Assembly: GCA_963974475.1 (NCBI GenBank)
Contig: CAXBCR010000002.1
Span: 186,001 to 250,000, forward strand
Source of the DNA: CAJXZP01 sp963974475
GTDB lineage: Bacteria > Bacteroidota > Bacteroidia > Flavobacteriales_G > Salibacteraceae
Reading direction: 5' to 3'
Length of the DNA stretch: 64,000 nt
The notes under the pieces are model-generated. The model did no database searches and was not told the DNA's origin. It was given only the letters and a program-made list of their open reading frames with translations. The translations under genes were made by a program, and so were the position numbers. Below are positions 37,718 to 46,819 of this stretch, in pieces (position 1 is the first letter of the stretch; every line of letters starts with the position of its first letter).

Positions 37718-39058
37718 ATGTTTAATAGATTACAAGAGAGATTAGAGAAGTCGTTTCAAACGTTGAAAGGACAAGGTAGCATTACCGAAATCAACGTTGC
37801 TCAAACGATGAAAGAAATCCGTAGAGCCTTATTGGACGCGGATGTTAACTATAAAATTGCAAAAGATTTTACCAATAGGGTTAAAGAAAAAGCCTTAGGT
37901 TCGGATGTGCTTACGGCTTTGAAACCAGGTCAAGTTTTAACCAAAATTACGCATGATGAATTGGCTAAATTGATGGGTGAAACCGTTGAAGAGCTTAATT
38001 TAAGTGGTAATCCTGCTGTTATTTTAATGGCTGGTTTACAAGGTTCGGGTAAAACAACCCATTCTGGTAAATTGGCTAATTTCTTAAAAACCAAAAAGGG
38101 AAAATCCCCACTTTTGGTAGCTGCCGATGTGTATCGTCCTGCAGCGATTGACCAATTGCATGTAGTGGGAGAGCAAATTGGCGTAGAAGTTTTTTCAAAT
38201 AAGGAAGAAAAAGACCCCGTTAAAATTGCACAAGCTGGTGTGGCTTACGCAAAAAGTCATGGGTTGAATGTGGTGATAGTGGATACCGCAGGTCGTTTGG
38301 CTGTGGATGAGCAAATGATGACTGAAATTGCAGCTATCAAAGAAAGCATCCAGCCAAAGGAAACTTTGTTTGTGGTGGATGCCATGACCGGACAAGATGC
38401 TGTTAATACAGCAAAAGAATTCAATGACCGTTTAAATTTTGAAGGAGTTATCTTAACAAAATTAGATGGTGATGCACGTGGTGGAGCTGCTTTATCCATT
38501 CGTCAAGTGGTTCAAAAACCGATTAAATTTATTGGTACCGGAGAAAAAATGGAAGCCCTGGATGTATTTTATCCAGAACGTATGGCCGACCGTATTTTAG
38601 GTATGGGTGATGTGGTTTCTTTGGTAGAAAGGGTACAAGACCAATTTGACGAGGAACAAGCTAGAAAACTGCAAAAGAAAATTGCGAAAAATCAATTTAA
38701 TTTTGATGATTTCTTGCAACAAATTCAGCAAATTCAAAAAATGGGGAATGTGAAAGACCTCATGGGAATGATGCCCGGAATGGGAAAAGCGCTAAAAGAT
38801 GTAGAGATTGAAGATGATGCGTTCAAACATATTGAAGCCATTATTTTTTCAATGACTCCAAAAGAACGTGATCAGCCACAATTAATTAATGGCTCGCGCA
38901 AAAAACGGATTGCTAAGGGAAGTGGAAGAGATGTGAAAGAGGTAAATGCCTTAATGAAACAATTCAACGACACCAAAAAAATGATGAAGTTGATGAATAA
39001 CAAATCGGCTATGGCCAGCATGATGAAACAATTTGGCGGAATGCCTGGAATGGGCTAG
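37718..39058 (+). CDS. ffh: Signal recognition particle protein Ffh
   Basis: 446 residues. The NG GTPase domain (about 1-295) has the P-loop GLQGSGKTT near 105-113, DVYRPAAIDQL, DTAGR, TKLDGDARGG and FIGTGEKMEALDVF. The M domain (about 325-446) is methionine-rich (MGMMPGMGK, MMKLMNNKSAMASMMKQFGGM) and has the SRP-RNA-binding SRKKRIAKGSG. It binds signal sequences co-translationally and docks to FtsY. Length is normal. Confidence 0.97.
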   Translation: MFNRLQERLEKSFQTLKGQGSITEINVAQTMKEIRRALLDADVNYKIAKDFTNRVKEKALGSDVLTALKPGQVLTKITHDELAKLMGETVEELNLSGNPAVILMAGLQGSGKTTHSGKLANFLKTKKGKSPLLVAADVYRPAAIDQLHVVGEQIGVEVFSNKEEKDPVKIAQAGVAYAKSHGLNVVIVDTAGRLAVDEQMMTEIAAIKESIQPKETLFVVDAMTGQDAVNTAKEFNDRLNFEGVILTKLDGDARGGAALSIRQVVQKPIKFIGTGEKMEALDVFYPERMADRILGMGDVVSLVERVQDQFDEEQARKLQKKIAKNQFNFDDFLQQIQQIQKMGNVKDLMGMMPGMGKALKDVEIEDDAFKHIEAIIFSMTPKERDQPQLINGSRKKRIAKGSGRDVKEVNALMKQFNDTKKMMKLMNNKSAMASMMKQFGGMPGMG

Positions 39059-39175
39059 CAGTGGGGAGACGAGAGTCCTAAAACGGAAGACGTAAGTATT
39101 ACGTTTTGAGCGAAAGATTATCATCAACTTGTTCAACCATAAATAAAATTAAACAGGAATAAAAAATAGCGTAAT

Positions 39176-40048
39176 ATGACATTATTAGACGGCAAAAAGA
39201 CCTCCAAAGAAATCAAGGAGGAATTGAAAATTGAAGTAGCAAAAATCAAAGCGGAAGGTGGGAAAATACCACATTTGGCTGCTATTATTGTCGGTGAAAA
39301 TGGGGCAAGTATTACGTATGTAAATGCAAAAGTAAAAGCCTGTGATTACGTAGGTTTTGGCTCGAGTTTGATTCAAATGCCAGTAGAAACTACGCAAGAA
39401 GAATTGTTGGCTAAAATTGAAGAGCTCAATAATGATGAGGTGATTGATGGTTTTATTGTGCAACTTCCATTGCCGGCTCACATGGACGAAGACACCATTT
39501 TGAATGCGGTTTCGCCTTTGAAGGATGTGGACGGATTTCACCCTGCCAATTTTGGAAAAGTGGCTTTAGGTCTGCCTTCATTTATTCCAGCTACTCCTAA
39601 CGGAATTTTAGAATTGCTTAAACGCTATGAAGTGGAAACCTCTGGCAAACATTGCGTGGTGGTAGGCAGAAGTAATATTGTTGGATTACCCATGAGTATT
39701 TTAATGGGACAAAATAATTACCCCGGAAATTGCACCGTTACCTTAACCCATTCAAGAACAAAAAACTTAGCAGAAATCACCAAAACAGCCGATATTTTAA
39801 TTGTGGCTTTGGGTAAACCAGAGTTTATTACAGGCGATATGGTGAAAGATGGTGTTTCGGTAATTGATGTTGGAATTACACGTGTAAAAGACGATTCTAA
39901 AAAATCAGGTTTCCGCTTATTAGGAGACGTTCATTTTGAATCAGTGGCTCCAAAATCTGAATTTATCACTCCCGTTCCCGGTGGGGTGGGACCAATGACT
40001 ATCGCATCCTTAATGCAGAATACATTGAAAGCTATTGAATTGAAGTAA
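39176..40048 (+). CDS. folD: Bifunctional methylenetetrahydrofolate dehydrogenase/cyclohydrolase
   Basis: 290 residues. FolD signatures are the substrate region ASITYVNAKVKACDYVGF with the catalytic lysine, IVQLPLPAHMDEDTILNAVSPLKDVDGFHP, and the NADP-binding VVGRSNIVGLPMSILM. The C-terminal TPVPGGVGPMT is complete. It interconverts methylene-THF, methenyl-THF and formyl-THF. A strong terminator follows. Confidence 0.97.
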   Translation: MTLLDGKKTSKEIKEELKIEVAKIKAEGGKIPHLAAIIVGENGASITYVNAKVKACDYVGFGSSLIQMPVETTQEELLAKIEELNNDEVIDGFIVQLPLPAHMDEDTILNAVSPLKDVDGFHPANFGKVALGLPSFIPATPNGILELLKRYEVETSGKHCVVVGRSNIVGLPMSILMGQNNYPGNCTVTLTHSRTKNLAEITKTADILIVALGKPEFITGDMVKDGVSVIDVGITRVKDDSKKSGFRLLGDVHFESVAPKSEFITPVPGGVGPMTIASLMQNTLKAIELK

Positions 40049-40082
40049 ATAGGAAATTAAGTAATGGCTTAAAATAAATTTT

Positions 40083-40113
40083 AAATCCCGAGCTGTTTGG
40101 CTCGGGATTTTTT
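40083..40113 (+). terminator. Rho-independent terminator of folD
   Basis: AAATCCCGAGC and GCTCGGGATTT form an 11-bp perfect stem with loop TGTTTG, followed by a T-run. Confidence 0.93.
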
Positions 40114-40239
40114 GGTTTAAAATGGTGCTTTTTGTTTTGATTTAGTAGTAAAGGAAGGAGATTTAAGGGGAGTTAAACCTGAAAATAGGGTTCTTTTAAA
40201 CCCCAATCCCCCAAACCATTTGGATGATTACCCCACGGT

Positions 40240-40971
40240 TTACAAACTCATTCGGTCTTTCAATTTTACCGCTTGGCGTCTGGAGATTTCAATTTTTTTA
40301 TCATCTTTCAAAATCACCAAAAGTCCTCCGTTAAACCAGGTTTCAATTTTATCAATCCACTTTAGGTTAATGATGTGTTTTCGGTTGGCTCTAAAAAACA
40401 ACTTATCGCTTAGTTTTTTATCTAAGTTGTTTAATGATTTTAAAATCAATGGTTTGTTGTTGTCGAAATACACCCGAACATAATTTCCTTCGGATTCAAA
40501 TAATCGGATTTCGCCTAACTCCACAAACCAACATTTATCGCCATCTTTTACAAAAACTTGGTCAGAAGCGCCTAATTGTTCTTCATAGGGTTGGGAAGGT
40601 GCATCATCGCGTTTTTCTTTAATTTTTTGGATTACCTTTTTCAAAGAAATTTCGAATCTGTTTTCTTCAATGGGTTTTAAAATATAGTCTAAAGCACTTA
40701 CTTCAAATGCTTTGAGTGCAAATTCGTCATAGGCGGTAATAAAGATTACTTCAGGAGTGTACATTATTTCCTCCAACACATCAAAGCCATTTTTTTCGGG
40801 CATTTGAATATCTAAGAATATCAAATCCGGTTTTAACTCTTCAATTTTAGTGATTGCTTCTTCAGCGGAAGCGCATTCATCCAAAATTTCGATATTTTTA
40901 TGGCTTTCCAAAATTCGTCTTAGCTCTTGTCTGGCTAATCGCTCGTCATCAATTATTAGGCACTTTATCAT
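40240..40971 (-). CDS. LytTR-family response regulator
   Basis: 243 residues. The receiver domain (1-120) has acidic pair D8-D9, phosphoacceptor D54 in LIFLDIQMPEKNG and the K in DYILKPI. The LytTR DNA-binding domain (about 140-243) shows GEIRLFESEGNYVRVY and FFRANRKHIINLKWIDKIE. It starts 2 bases after the stop of its histidine kinase, so the pair is coupled. Targets are unknown. Confidence 0.95.
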   Translation of the reverse strand: MIKCLIIDDERLARQELRRILESHKNIEILDECASAEEAITKIEELKPDLIFLDIQMPEKNGFDVLEEIMYTPEVIFITAYDEFALKAFEVSALDYILKPIEENRFEISLKKVIQKIKEKRDDAPSQPYEEQLGASDQVFVKDGDKCWFVELGEIRLFESEGNYVRVYFDNNKPLILKSLNNLDKKLSDKLFFRANRKHIINLKWIDKIETWFNGGLLVILKDDKKIEISRRQAVKLKDRMSL

Positions 40972-40973
40972 AA

Positions 40974-42008
40974 CTATATTGGTTCTTTAGGCAAATTTAA
41001 TTTCGTTAAAACAGTGTGGTGGTCGGTATTGAATATTTCGAATGTTGCTTGATCTCCGTACAACAAATTTAATCTTTGCGTGGTATTGATAATTCCAAAC
41101 CCGGTTTCTGGCTTCGTGTTGGCCACTAATTCGCCCGTGTTTTCTATTTCAATAAGAAGCTTTTCATTCACTACTTTGGCGCGAAGGTTTATTACTCCTC
41201 CGTTCGATAATTTGGAGATTCCGTGTTTAATCCCATTCTCCACCAAGGTTTGAATCATCAACGATGGTATTTGGTAAGAGTAGGCCTCCTCGGCAATGTC
41301 TGAACTACACTTTAAACGCTCTTCGTAGCGTGTTTTTTCCAGTTCGATGTAATCGTGTACAATGTTCATTTCTTCCTCAAATAGGACGGTTTTTTTACGC
41401 CCCATCATCAAAGTATTTCTAAGAATATTGGCTAGTTGGGTAACGGCTCGTTTAGCTTTAGCGGGATCCTCATCAATCAATGCACGGATACTGTTCATGG
41501 AGTTGAAAATGAAGTGGGGATTGAGTTGAGATTTTAATTTATTAAGCTCAATTTCATTTTTGGAGGCTTGCCATTTCAGATTTTTAATTTCCTCGGTACG
41601 GTAGCGTTCAAAAAATTGGTATGCAAAATAAATGATGCTCCAAATACTCAGCAATACAATCCAATTTAGAATCATGGAAACTTCAAGTAATTTAAATGAA
41701 GCGGGGCGAAAAAGCATTAATTGCGCACCTACATAATAGAGCCCTTGCGACAAAACCGAGGCTATTAAAACCGCCACTACCACTCGAGGAATGAGTCCGG
41801 AAATATCCAACAAAGTCCAACCTTTTTTAATAATCCATGCTCTAAAAAGATGCGTGGTGAGAATACCAATTACAAATACTAAAAACAGGTAAGTAATGGA
41901 ATCCAGCGTAATAGGTTCTTGGGCTAATGTTTTGATAAAAACATTGAGTATGATGTATAATAGCCACCCGCCTAATTGAAGAAGGACGTATAAATTCTTT
42001 TTTTGCAT
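40974..42008 (-). CDS. LytS-type sensor histidine kinase (4 membrane helices)
   Basis: 344 residues. Four membrane helices (about 7-27, 38-57, 73-95, 112-130) are followed by a His_kinase domain of the PF06580 type with phosphoacceptor H165 in QLNPHFIFNSMNS. The ATP-binding motifs are LVENGIKHGI and GFGIINTTQRL. There is no extracytoplasmic sensor domain, so the signal is probably sensed in the membrane. It is cotranscribed with the LytTR regulator. Confidence 0.94.
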   Translation of the reverse strand: MQKKNLYVLLQLGGWLLYIILNVFIKTLAQEPITLDSITYLFLVFVIGILTTHLFRAWIIKKGWTLLDISGLIPRVVVAVLIASVLSQGLYYVGAQLMLFRPASFKLLEVSMILNWIVLLSIWSIIYFAYQFFERYRTEEIKNLKWQASKNEIELNKLKSQLNPHFIFNSMNSIRALIDEDPAKAKRAVTQLANILRNTLMMGRKKTVLFEEEMNIVHDYIELEKTRYEERLKCSSDIAEEAYSYQIPSLMIQTLVENGIKHGISKLSNGGVINLRAKVVNEKLLIEIENTGELVANTKPETGFGIINTTQRLNLLYGDQATFEIFNTDHHTVLTKLNLPKEPI

Positions 42009-42157
42009 TTAATACTGTTGATTTCTAGTCTCCCAAAGGTAAGTTATTATCTGTTTTGATAGCAGGTAAAGTGATAAACGGAGGCGTGTGTAAAGGAAGG
42101 GTTTTATTATGCTTTGAGTATATAATTTAGGGTTATGGAGTGTTTTACTGAGCCAAC

Positions 42158-42190
42158 AAAAAAAAGCCCACCCGAAATACATCGAATGGA
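42158..42190 (-). terminator. Probable terminator of the YeeE/YedE pair
   Basis: On the minus strand CCATTCGA pairs with TCGGGTGG (two G-U pairs) around a short loop, followed by GC and eight T residues. Confidence 0.65.
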
Positions 42191-42214
42191 CCTTTAAATT
42201 TAGTGGAATAATTC

Positions 42215-42628
42215 TTAATGTGGAATGTGAGAACGTGTTAATCCGTACACAAATGTGCCCAACATTGCAGCAGCAATAAACATCGCAAAAACGGTGTAGC
42301 CACTACCAATTAAAACAAACATCATTCCGGAGCAAACACCTGTTAGTGCCCAACCCATACCGAAAATAATGCCTCCAATAATGTAACGAGGCCAGGTGTG
42401 TGCTTTTGGATTGAATTTCTTTTTTTCACCATCGATGGTATTTACAAAACCTAGTTTAAAAAGTTGCGTGATAATAATTCCGAAAGTAATTCCAGAGATA
42501 ATGATTCCGTACATGTGGAAATCTTGGAATAAGAACATTTCGTAAATTCTAAAAAATGAAACCATTTCGAGTTTGAATGCGCCAAACCCAAAAAGGAATC
42601 CTACCATGATATATTTGAAAAATTTCAT
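42215..42628 (-). CDS. YeeE/YedE half-transporter (DUF6691-type)
   Basis: 137 residues from the ATG at 42628 (MKFFKYIMVGFLFGFGAFKL). A longer in-frame extension would run into the upstream gene and has no membrane or signal logic, so it is rejected. Four membrane helices and the family motif GWALTGVCSGMMFVLIG with its cysteine are visible. In the split YeeE/YedE (PmpA/PmpB-like) systems two small halves make one channel for reduced sulfur such as thiosulfate. It follows the other half by 20 bases. Confidence 0.88.
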   Translation of the reverse strand: MKFFKYIMVGFLFGFGAFKLEMVSFFRIYEMFLFQDFHMYGIIISGITFGIIITQLFKLGFVNTIDGEKKKFNPKAHTWPRYIIGGIIFGMGWALTGVCSGMMFVLIGSGYTVFAMFIAAAMLGTFVYGLTRSHIPH

Positions 42629-42648
42629 AATCTTAATTTTTTGATGGT

Positions 42649-43311
42649 TTATATTGGTATTTGTAGGATATAAGGTAAGAATAGGTAGGTCATAATTAAA
42701 CCTCCAATAAAGAAACTGATAACGGCCACCAACGAAGGTAATTGCAAATCGGCAATTCCAGAAATAGCATGACCTGAAGTACAACCTCCAGCATACCTAG
42801 AACCGAATCCAATAAGGAATCCTCCACCTAGAATAATAATCATTCCTCTCAATGTAAACAAAGAAGACCAGCTGTATAAGTTCCAAAAATCGGGCACATT
42901 TGGATTTTCCAAAGTCGGAGCAGGAACAATAGGTACATCAGCTCCAGTTTCGGCATTCCAGTGGAACTCTGCTCCCGGTACACCGGCAGAAATTTCGTTT
43001 AGAGAAGCTACCGTAGCTTCAGAAACATGGGCAATATGACCCGGAGCAAAATAGGTGGCAGCCATATATCCGCCAAACATAGCCCCAAGCGCTACCATTA
43101 AATTCCAACCTTGTGCTTGCCAGTCGAAATCAAAAAAATCGGCAAAATCTCCTGCTCCATCCGCAGCACACATGGTTCTTAAATTAGCAGATAGACCAAA
43201 TTCTTTTCCAAAATAAAGGAGTAAGAAAAGTGTAAGTCCGATGGTAATTCCACCTGCCCACCAAGGCCAGGGTTGGCTTATAAAAGCCTGAAATTCTAAT
43301 AACGTATCCAT
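42649..43311 (-). CDS. YeeE/YedE sulfur-transport family protein
   Basis: 220 residues with about five membrane segments. The YeeE core motif FGSRYAGGCTSGHAISGIADLQLPS carries the conserved cysteine that handles thiosulfate in characterised YeeE. A long periplasmic loop (about 85-150) replaces the usual short one. It is paired with the DUF6691 half downstream. A 20-bp palindrome lies 167 bases upstream. The sulfur substrate is inferred from the family. Confidence 0.9.
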   Translation of the reverse strand: MDTLLEFQAFISQPWPWWAGGITIGLTLFLLLYFGKEFGLSANLRTMCAADGAGDFADFFDFDWQAQGWNLMVALGAMFGGYMAATYFAPGHIAHVSEATVASLNEISAGVPGAEFHWNAETGADVPIVPAPTLENPNVPDFWNLYSWSSLFTLRGMIIILGGGFLIGFGSRYAGGCTSGHAISGIADLQLPSLVAVISFFIGGLIMTYLFLPYILQIPI

Positions 43312-43477
43312 TGTTGATTTGTTTATTGTATTACTAAATATCTAGGGTAAAGTTAGGTCATTATGAAGAGTGATAATACTGACTTTTCTTTTAATTATTC
43401 ATGATGCAATGTCAATTTAAAACCTGATATTATATATGTAAAAATTAATATGAACTGATAGTCAATTAGATAGGTGG

Positions 43478-43497
43478 TATTATTTGTGCAAATAATA
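43478..43497. promoter_or_regulatory. 20-bp palindrome, candidate operator for the sulfur-transport genes
   Basis: TATTATTTG-TG-CAAATAATA, perfect 9-bp arms. It lies upstream of the YeeE/YedE pair and downstream of the ndk terminator, so it belongs to the promoter region of the former. No T-run follows. Confidence 0.45.
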
Positions 43498-43600
43498 AAG
43501 TTGCGAGAATCGGGGTATAACGTCAATATTTTTAATGATGTAGGTCAAGAAATTAAATTAAATGGTTTGTAAAATAGCCGTTAAATGAGAGATTTAGGTC

Positions 43601-43633
43601 AAAAAAAATCCCAAACCTAACGGAATGGGATTT
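43601..43633 (-). terminator. Rho-independent terminator of ndk
   Basis: On the minus strand AAATCCCA and TGGGATTT form an 8-bp stem around a 12-base loop, followed by a T-run. Confidence 0.8.
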
Positions 43634-43657
43634 AATAATGGTATGCTTTTTCGCTAA

Positions 43658-44077
43658 TTAAAATCGCTCGAATCTTGAGAAAAAGAAATTTGCTTCAATT
43701 TGTGCGTTATCATCACTATCAGAACCATGTACAGCGTTTTCGCCAATAGATTTAGCAAAACGTTTACGAATAGTACCATCTGCAGCATCAGCTGGGTTGG
43801 TAGCTCCAATTAAAGCACGGTAATCTTCTACTGCATTTTCTTTTTCAAGAATAGCTGCAACAATAGGACCGTTACTCATATATTCCACTAGTTCTCCGTA
43901 AAACGGACGTTCTTTATGAACTTCATAAAACTCACCTGCTTGTTCAGCGGTTAATTGTACTTTTTTCAAAGCCACAATTCTAAATCCAGCATCTGTAATC
44001 ATGCCTAAAATGTGTCCTGTGTGTCCTGCTGCAACTGCCTCAGGTTTTACCATGGTGTATGTTATTGTACCAGCCAT
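43658..44077 (-). CDS. ndk: Nucleoside diphosphate kinase
   Basis: 139 residues, normal length. The phosphohistidine is H117 in ENAVHGSDS. Other marks are TYTMVKPEAV, KERPFYGELVEYMSNGP and IRKRFAKSIG. It balances NTP pools by phosphate transfer. Single gene with its own promoter element and terminator. Confidence 0.97.
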   Translation of the reverse strand: MAGTITYTMVKPEAVAAGHTGHILGMITDAGFRIVALKKVQLTAEQAGEFYEVHKERPFYGELVEYMSNGPIVAAILEKENAVEDYRALIGATNPADAADGTIRKRFAKSIGENAVHGSDSDDNAQIEANFFFSRFERF

Positions 44078-44100
44078 TTTTCTTTTTTTATTTGAGGGCG

Positions 44101-44108
44101 CAAAAGTA
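44101..44108 (-). promoter_or_regulatory. -7 promoter element of ndk
   Basis: TACTTTTG on the minus strand, 23 bases before the ndk ATG. Confidence 0.55.
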
Positions 44109-44302
44109 GTGCATTCTGTGTAATGTGGAAATGGATTTAACGTTCATTTTAAAACTATGTGAATTCCGCGCTTTATACATACTATTTGAGCAACTTTTAA
44201 TACAACCATTTAGATGAAAATGGGAATGAGATTCAAAATTTGAATTGTACGCTTCCATGATACGTGGGTATTAAGGGATTGCATTTTGAATCTAAAAACG
44301 TT

Positions 44303-44645
44303 ATGAACCCACTATTCAATTCAATACTTTATTTATATTGCCTCAGGAGCGGTATACAGCCATTAATTATTGCCGGAAAATGTATCTAAAGAAGTGATTG
44401 AAAATTCAGGTGCGCTATTTGTTTACCCTAATCCAGCATCGAGTGTGCTAAATATTGAAGCAATTGACGAAGGATACTGCTCCGAATGCGTACTATTGGA
44501 TATTCAAGGACGAGAAATAAGGAAGATATCATTTACGGATGCGCATCATATTTCATTTAACGTTAGAGGGATACAAGGTGGAGTGTGTTTTGTTAAAATG
44601 ATTGGATATAATAAAGTGCCTGTGAAAAAAAAACATCAATTTTGA
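44303..44645 (+). pseudogene. Remnant of a small T9SS-secreted protein gene
   Basis: An ATG at 44303 opens 28 codons with a signal-like hydrophobic stretch (SILYLYCL) and then stops. Another frame, open from a TTG at 44370 to 44645, encodes 91 residues that are almost wholly a T9SS type A sorting domain (FVYPNPASSVLNIEA, ECVLLDIQGREIRKISF, GIQGGVCFVKM). Together they look like a secreted-protein gene that lost its middle and suffered a frame change. Alternatively the second part is a real tiny gene. It ends 3 bases before the VOC gene. Confidence 0.5.
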
Positions 44646-44648
44646 ACA

Positions 44649-45020
44649 ATGAACTTTAGATACGCAAGACACACCACAAATTTGGACCGAATCAAACAGT
44701 TTTATGTAACCATGTTGGGCTTGGAGGTATTGGGTGGATTCGAAAATCACGCCCATTATGACGGACTTTTTGTAGGTAAAAAAGGGGCTAGTTGGCATTT
44801 AGAATTTACGGTTTCAAAAGTTGCTCCAACGCATACACCAGATAAGGATGATTTATTGGTTTTTTACTTTGCTACGGAATTGGAATATCAGACCAAAATC
44901 GCATTTTTGAAAAACCAAGGAATAACCGAAGTTGAAGCCATAAACCCCTATTGGAATGAAAACGGATTTACCATCGTAGACCCAGATGGATTTCGGGTGG
45001 TTTTGGCGGTTAGGAAATAA
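44649..45020 (+). CDS. VOC-family (glyoxalase/dioxygenase-like) protein
   Basis: 123 residues, two beta-alpha-beta-beta-beta modules of the vicinal oxygen chelate fold: FRYARHTTNLDRIKQFYVTMLGLEVLGGF and YWNENGFTIVDPDGFRVVLAV. Candidate metal ligands are H8 and a late acidic residue. It may be a small-molecule lyase, a dioxygenase or a binding protein; the substrate is unknown. Confidence 0.88.
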   Translation: MNFRYARHTTNLDRIKQFYVTMLGLEVLGGFENHAHYDGLFVGKKGASWHLEFTVSKVAPTHTPDKDDLLVFYFATELEYQTKIAFLKNQGITEVEAINPYWNENGFTIVDPDGFRVVLAVRK

Positions 45021-45114
45021 TTCAGTAAAAAACCGTAATCCCGTACCATTAACCCCTTGATTCAAAGAAAATTAAATTAACCCAAAATTAAATTCCTAGC
45101 ATAGTTTAAAAAAC

Positions 45115-45122
45115 TACTTTTG
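45115..45122 (+). promoter_or_regulatory. -7 promoter element of the SulP gene
   Basis: TACTTTTG, 33 bases before the ATG at 45156. Confidence 0.5.
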
Positions 45123-45155
45123 CAGCCTTTTTGAAACAAGGAAATCAATCATATT

Positions 45156-46793
45156 ATGTTGGAGAAATTCAAACACGCATCACACTCATTTTTAAAAACG
45201 TTTACCCAAAACCCAAAGAATGATATTCTTTCTGGGTTAACCGTGGCATTGGCTTTAGTACCCGAAGCGGTGGCATTTTCGTTTGTAGCGGGAATCGACC
45301 CATTGGTAGGTTTATATGGTGCATTTATGATGGGTATTGTAACCGCTATTTTGGGTGGTCGCCCTGGAATGATTTCGGGAGCAACCGGAGCCATGGCGGT
45401 AGTAATGGTGCACATGATTCAAAAAGGAAATGAGGTAGGAATGACCCTAGCATCACCCATCGAAAACTTGGGTTTGCAATGGTTATTTATTACGCTACTA
45501 TTTGTGGGGGTAATTCAAATTTCGGCTGGTGTATTTAAATTAGGGAAATTTGTGCGTTTAATCCCACATCCAGTAATGATGGGGTTTGTGAACGGATTAG
45601 CTATTGTGATTTTTCTATCGCAAATGAATTTGTTTAAAGGCACCGTAGATGGTGAAACTTCTTGGTTGACTGGAATGGAGCTGTATACCATGATGGGATT
45701 AGTGGGTTTAACCATGTTTATTATGTGGGGACTTCCAAAACTAACCACCAAGGTTCCTTCAGCGCTAACCGCTATTATTGTGGTGGCCGCCATTACCATT
45801 TTTGGTGGAGTAGATGTGAGCACTGTGGGTTCGTTTATTAGAGATGGAGGCGGCTCTGGATTAGAAGGTGGGTTACCCACTTTTCAAATTCAAATTTTCG
45901 GATTGTTTGATACGCTTTTGGGCCATTGGGATTTAATCATTTCAACCGCATTTTTATTAGCTGCAGTCGGTTTAATTGAGTCGCTTATGACCTTGAATTT
46001 AATTGATGAAATGACAGAATCTCGTGGTTCGGGCAACAGAGAATGTGTGGCTCAAGGAAGCGCAAATATCCTCAACGGGCTATTTGGCGGAATGGGCGGT
46101 TGTGCCATGATTGGACAGTCTATTATCAACGTGAATTCTGGCGGACGAGGTCGTTTATCCGGTGTTATGGCGGCAATAGCGTTATTAGCGTTCATTTTAT
46201 TTGGCGCACCATTGATTGAGCAAATTCCTATTGCTGCGCTAGTAGGCGTAATGTTTATGGTCGTTATCGGAACATTTGCTTGGAGTAGTTTTAGAATCAT
46301 CCGTAAAATACCGGTAGCCGATGCATTTGTATTAATCGCGGTATCTGCTATTACCGTTTGGCAAGATTTAGCCATTGCCGTTATTGCAGGGGTGTTGATT
46401 TCGGCTGTAGTATTTGCATGGCAAAATGCGACTATGATTAGAGCAAGAAAACGAATGAAAGAAAATGGCACGAAAGTGTACGAGATTTGGGGGCCTTTAT
46501 TCTTCGGCTCGATTCAGAATTTCAATGCTAAGTTCGATGCCAATACCGACCCGAAAATGGTAGAAATTGATTTTATGGAATCTAAAGTTACCGATCATTC
46601 AGGAATGGAAGCCGTGAGCAACATCGCCCAAAAATACCTTTCGCTTGGAAAAGAATTGAAATTGGTGCATTTGAGTCCGGAATGTAAAATGCTATTGTTA
46701 AAGGCGCATCCCAATTTAGAATCTATTATAGCCACCTCTATCGAGGATCCACGATACCATGTGGTTACCGATATGATGGATGAAGAAGTGTAA
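45156..46793 (+). CDS. SulP-family inorganic anion transporter with STAS domain
   Basis: 545 residues. The SLC26/SulP membrane part (about 20-425, 12-14 helices) opens NDILSGLTVALALVPEAVAFSFVAGIDPLVGLYGAF and contains ISGATGAMAVVM and GGMGGCAMIGQSIINV. A STAS domain (about 440-540) follows (VEIDFMESKVTDHSGMEAV). The family moves sulfate, bicarbonate or chloride; the GGxGGCAMIGQ variant is common in bicarbonate-type members, but the substrate is unproven. It is the last intact gene before the IS island. Confidence 0.93.
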   Translation: MLEKFKHASHSFLKTFTQNPKNDILSGLTVALALVPEAVAFSFVAGIDPLVGLYGAFMMGIVTAILGGRPGMISGATGAMAVVMVHMIQKGNEVGMTLASPIENLGLQWLFITLLFVGVIQISAGVFKLGKFVRLIPHPVMMGFVNGLAIVIFLSQMNLFKGTVDGETSWLTGMELYTMMGLVGLTMFIMWGLPKLTTKVPSALTAIIVVAAITIFGGVDVSTVGSFIRDGGGSGLEGGLPTFQIQIFGLFDTLLGHWDLIISTAFLLAAVGLIESLMTLNLIDEMTESRGSGNRECVAQGSANILNGLFGGMGGCAMIGQSIINVNSGGRGRLSGVMAAIALLAFILFGAPLIEQIPIAALVGVMFMVVIGTFAWSSFRIIRKIPVADAFVLIAVSAITVWQDLAIAVIAGVLISAVVFAWQNATMIRARKRMKENGTKVYEIWGPLFFGSIQNFNAKFDANTDPKMVEIDFMESKVTDHSGMEAVSNIAQKYLSLGKELKLVHLSPECKMLLLKAHPNLESIIATSIEDPRYHVVTDMMDEEV

Positions 46794-46819
46794 ATAATTT
46801 AGTGTAAATTATTCCAATC

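Larger units (their letters stand above)
43312..43657. other. 346-base intergenic region with a palindrome and a terminator
   Basis: No gene is seen. It holds the palindrome at 43478-43497 and the ndk terminator at 43601-43633, and lies upstream of the YeeE/YedE pair. Confidence 0.5.

Noticed and set aside
39076..39110. Possible hairpin between ffh and folD
   Set aside because: Only short AAAACG/CGTTTT arms with a long loop and no T-run; not called as a terminator.
42629..42784. Longer N-terminus of the DUF6691 protein overlapping the YeeE gene
   Set aside because: The 52 extra residues overlap the upstream gene, have no family likeness, and the ATG at 42628 begins the first membrane helix.
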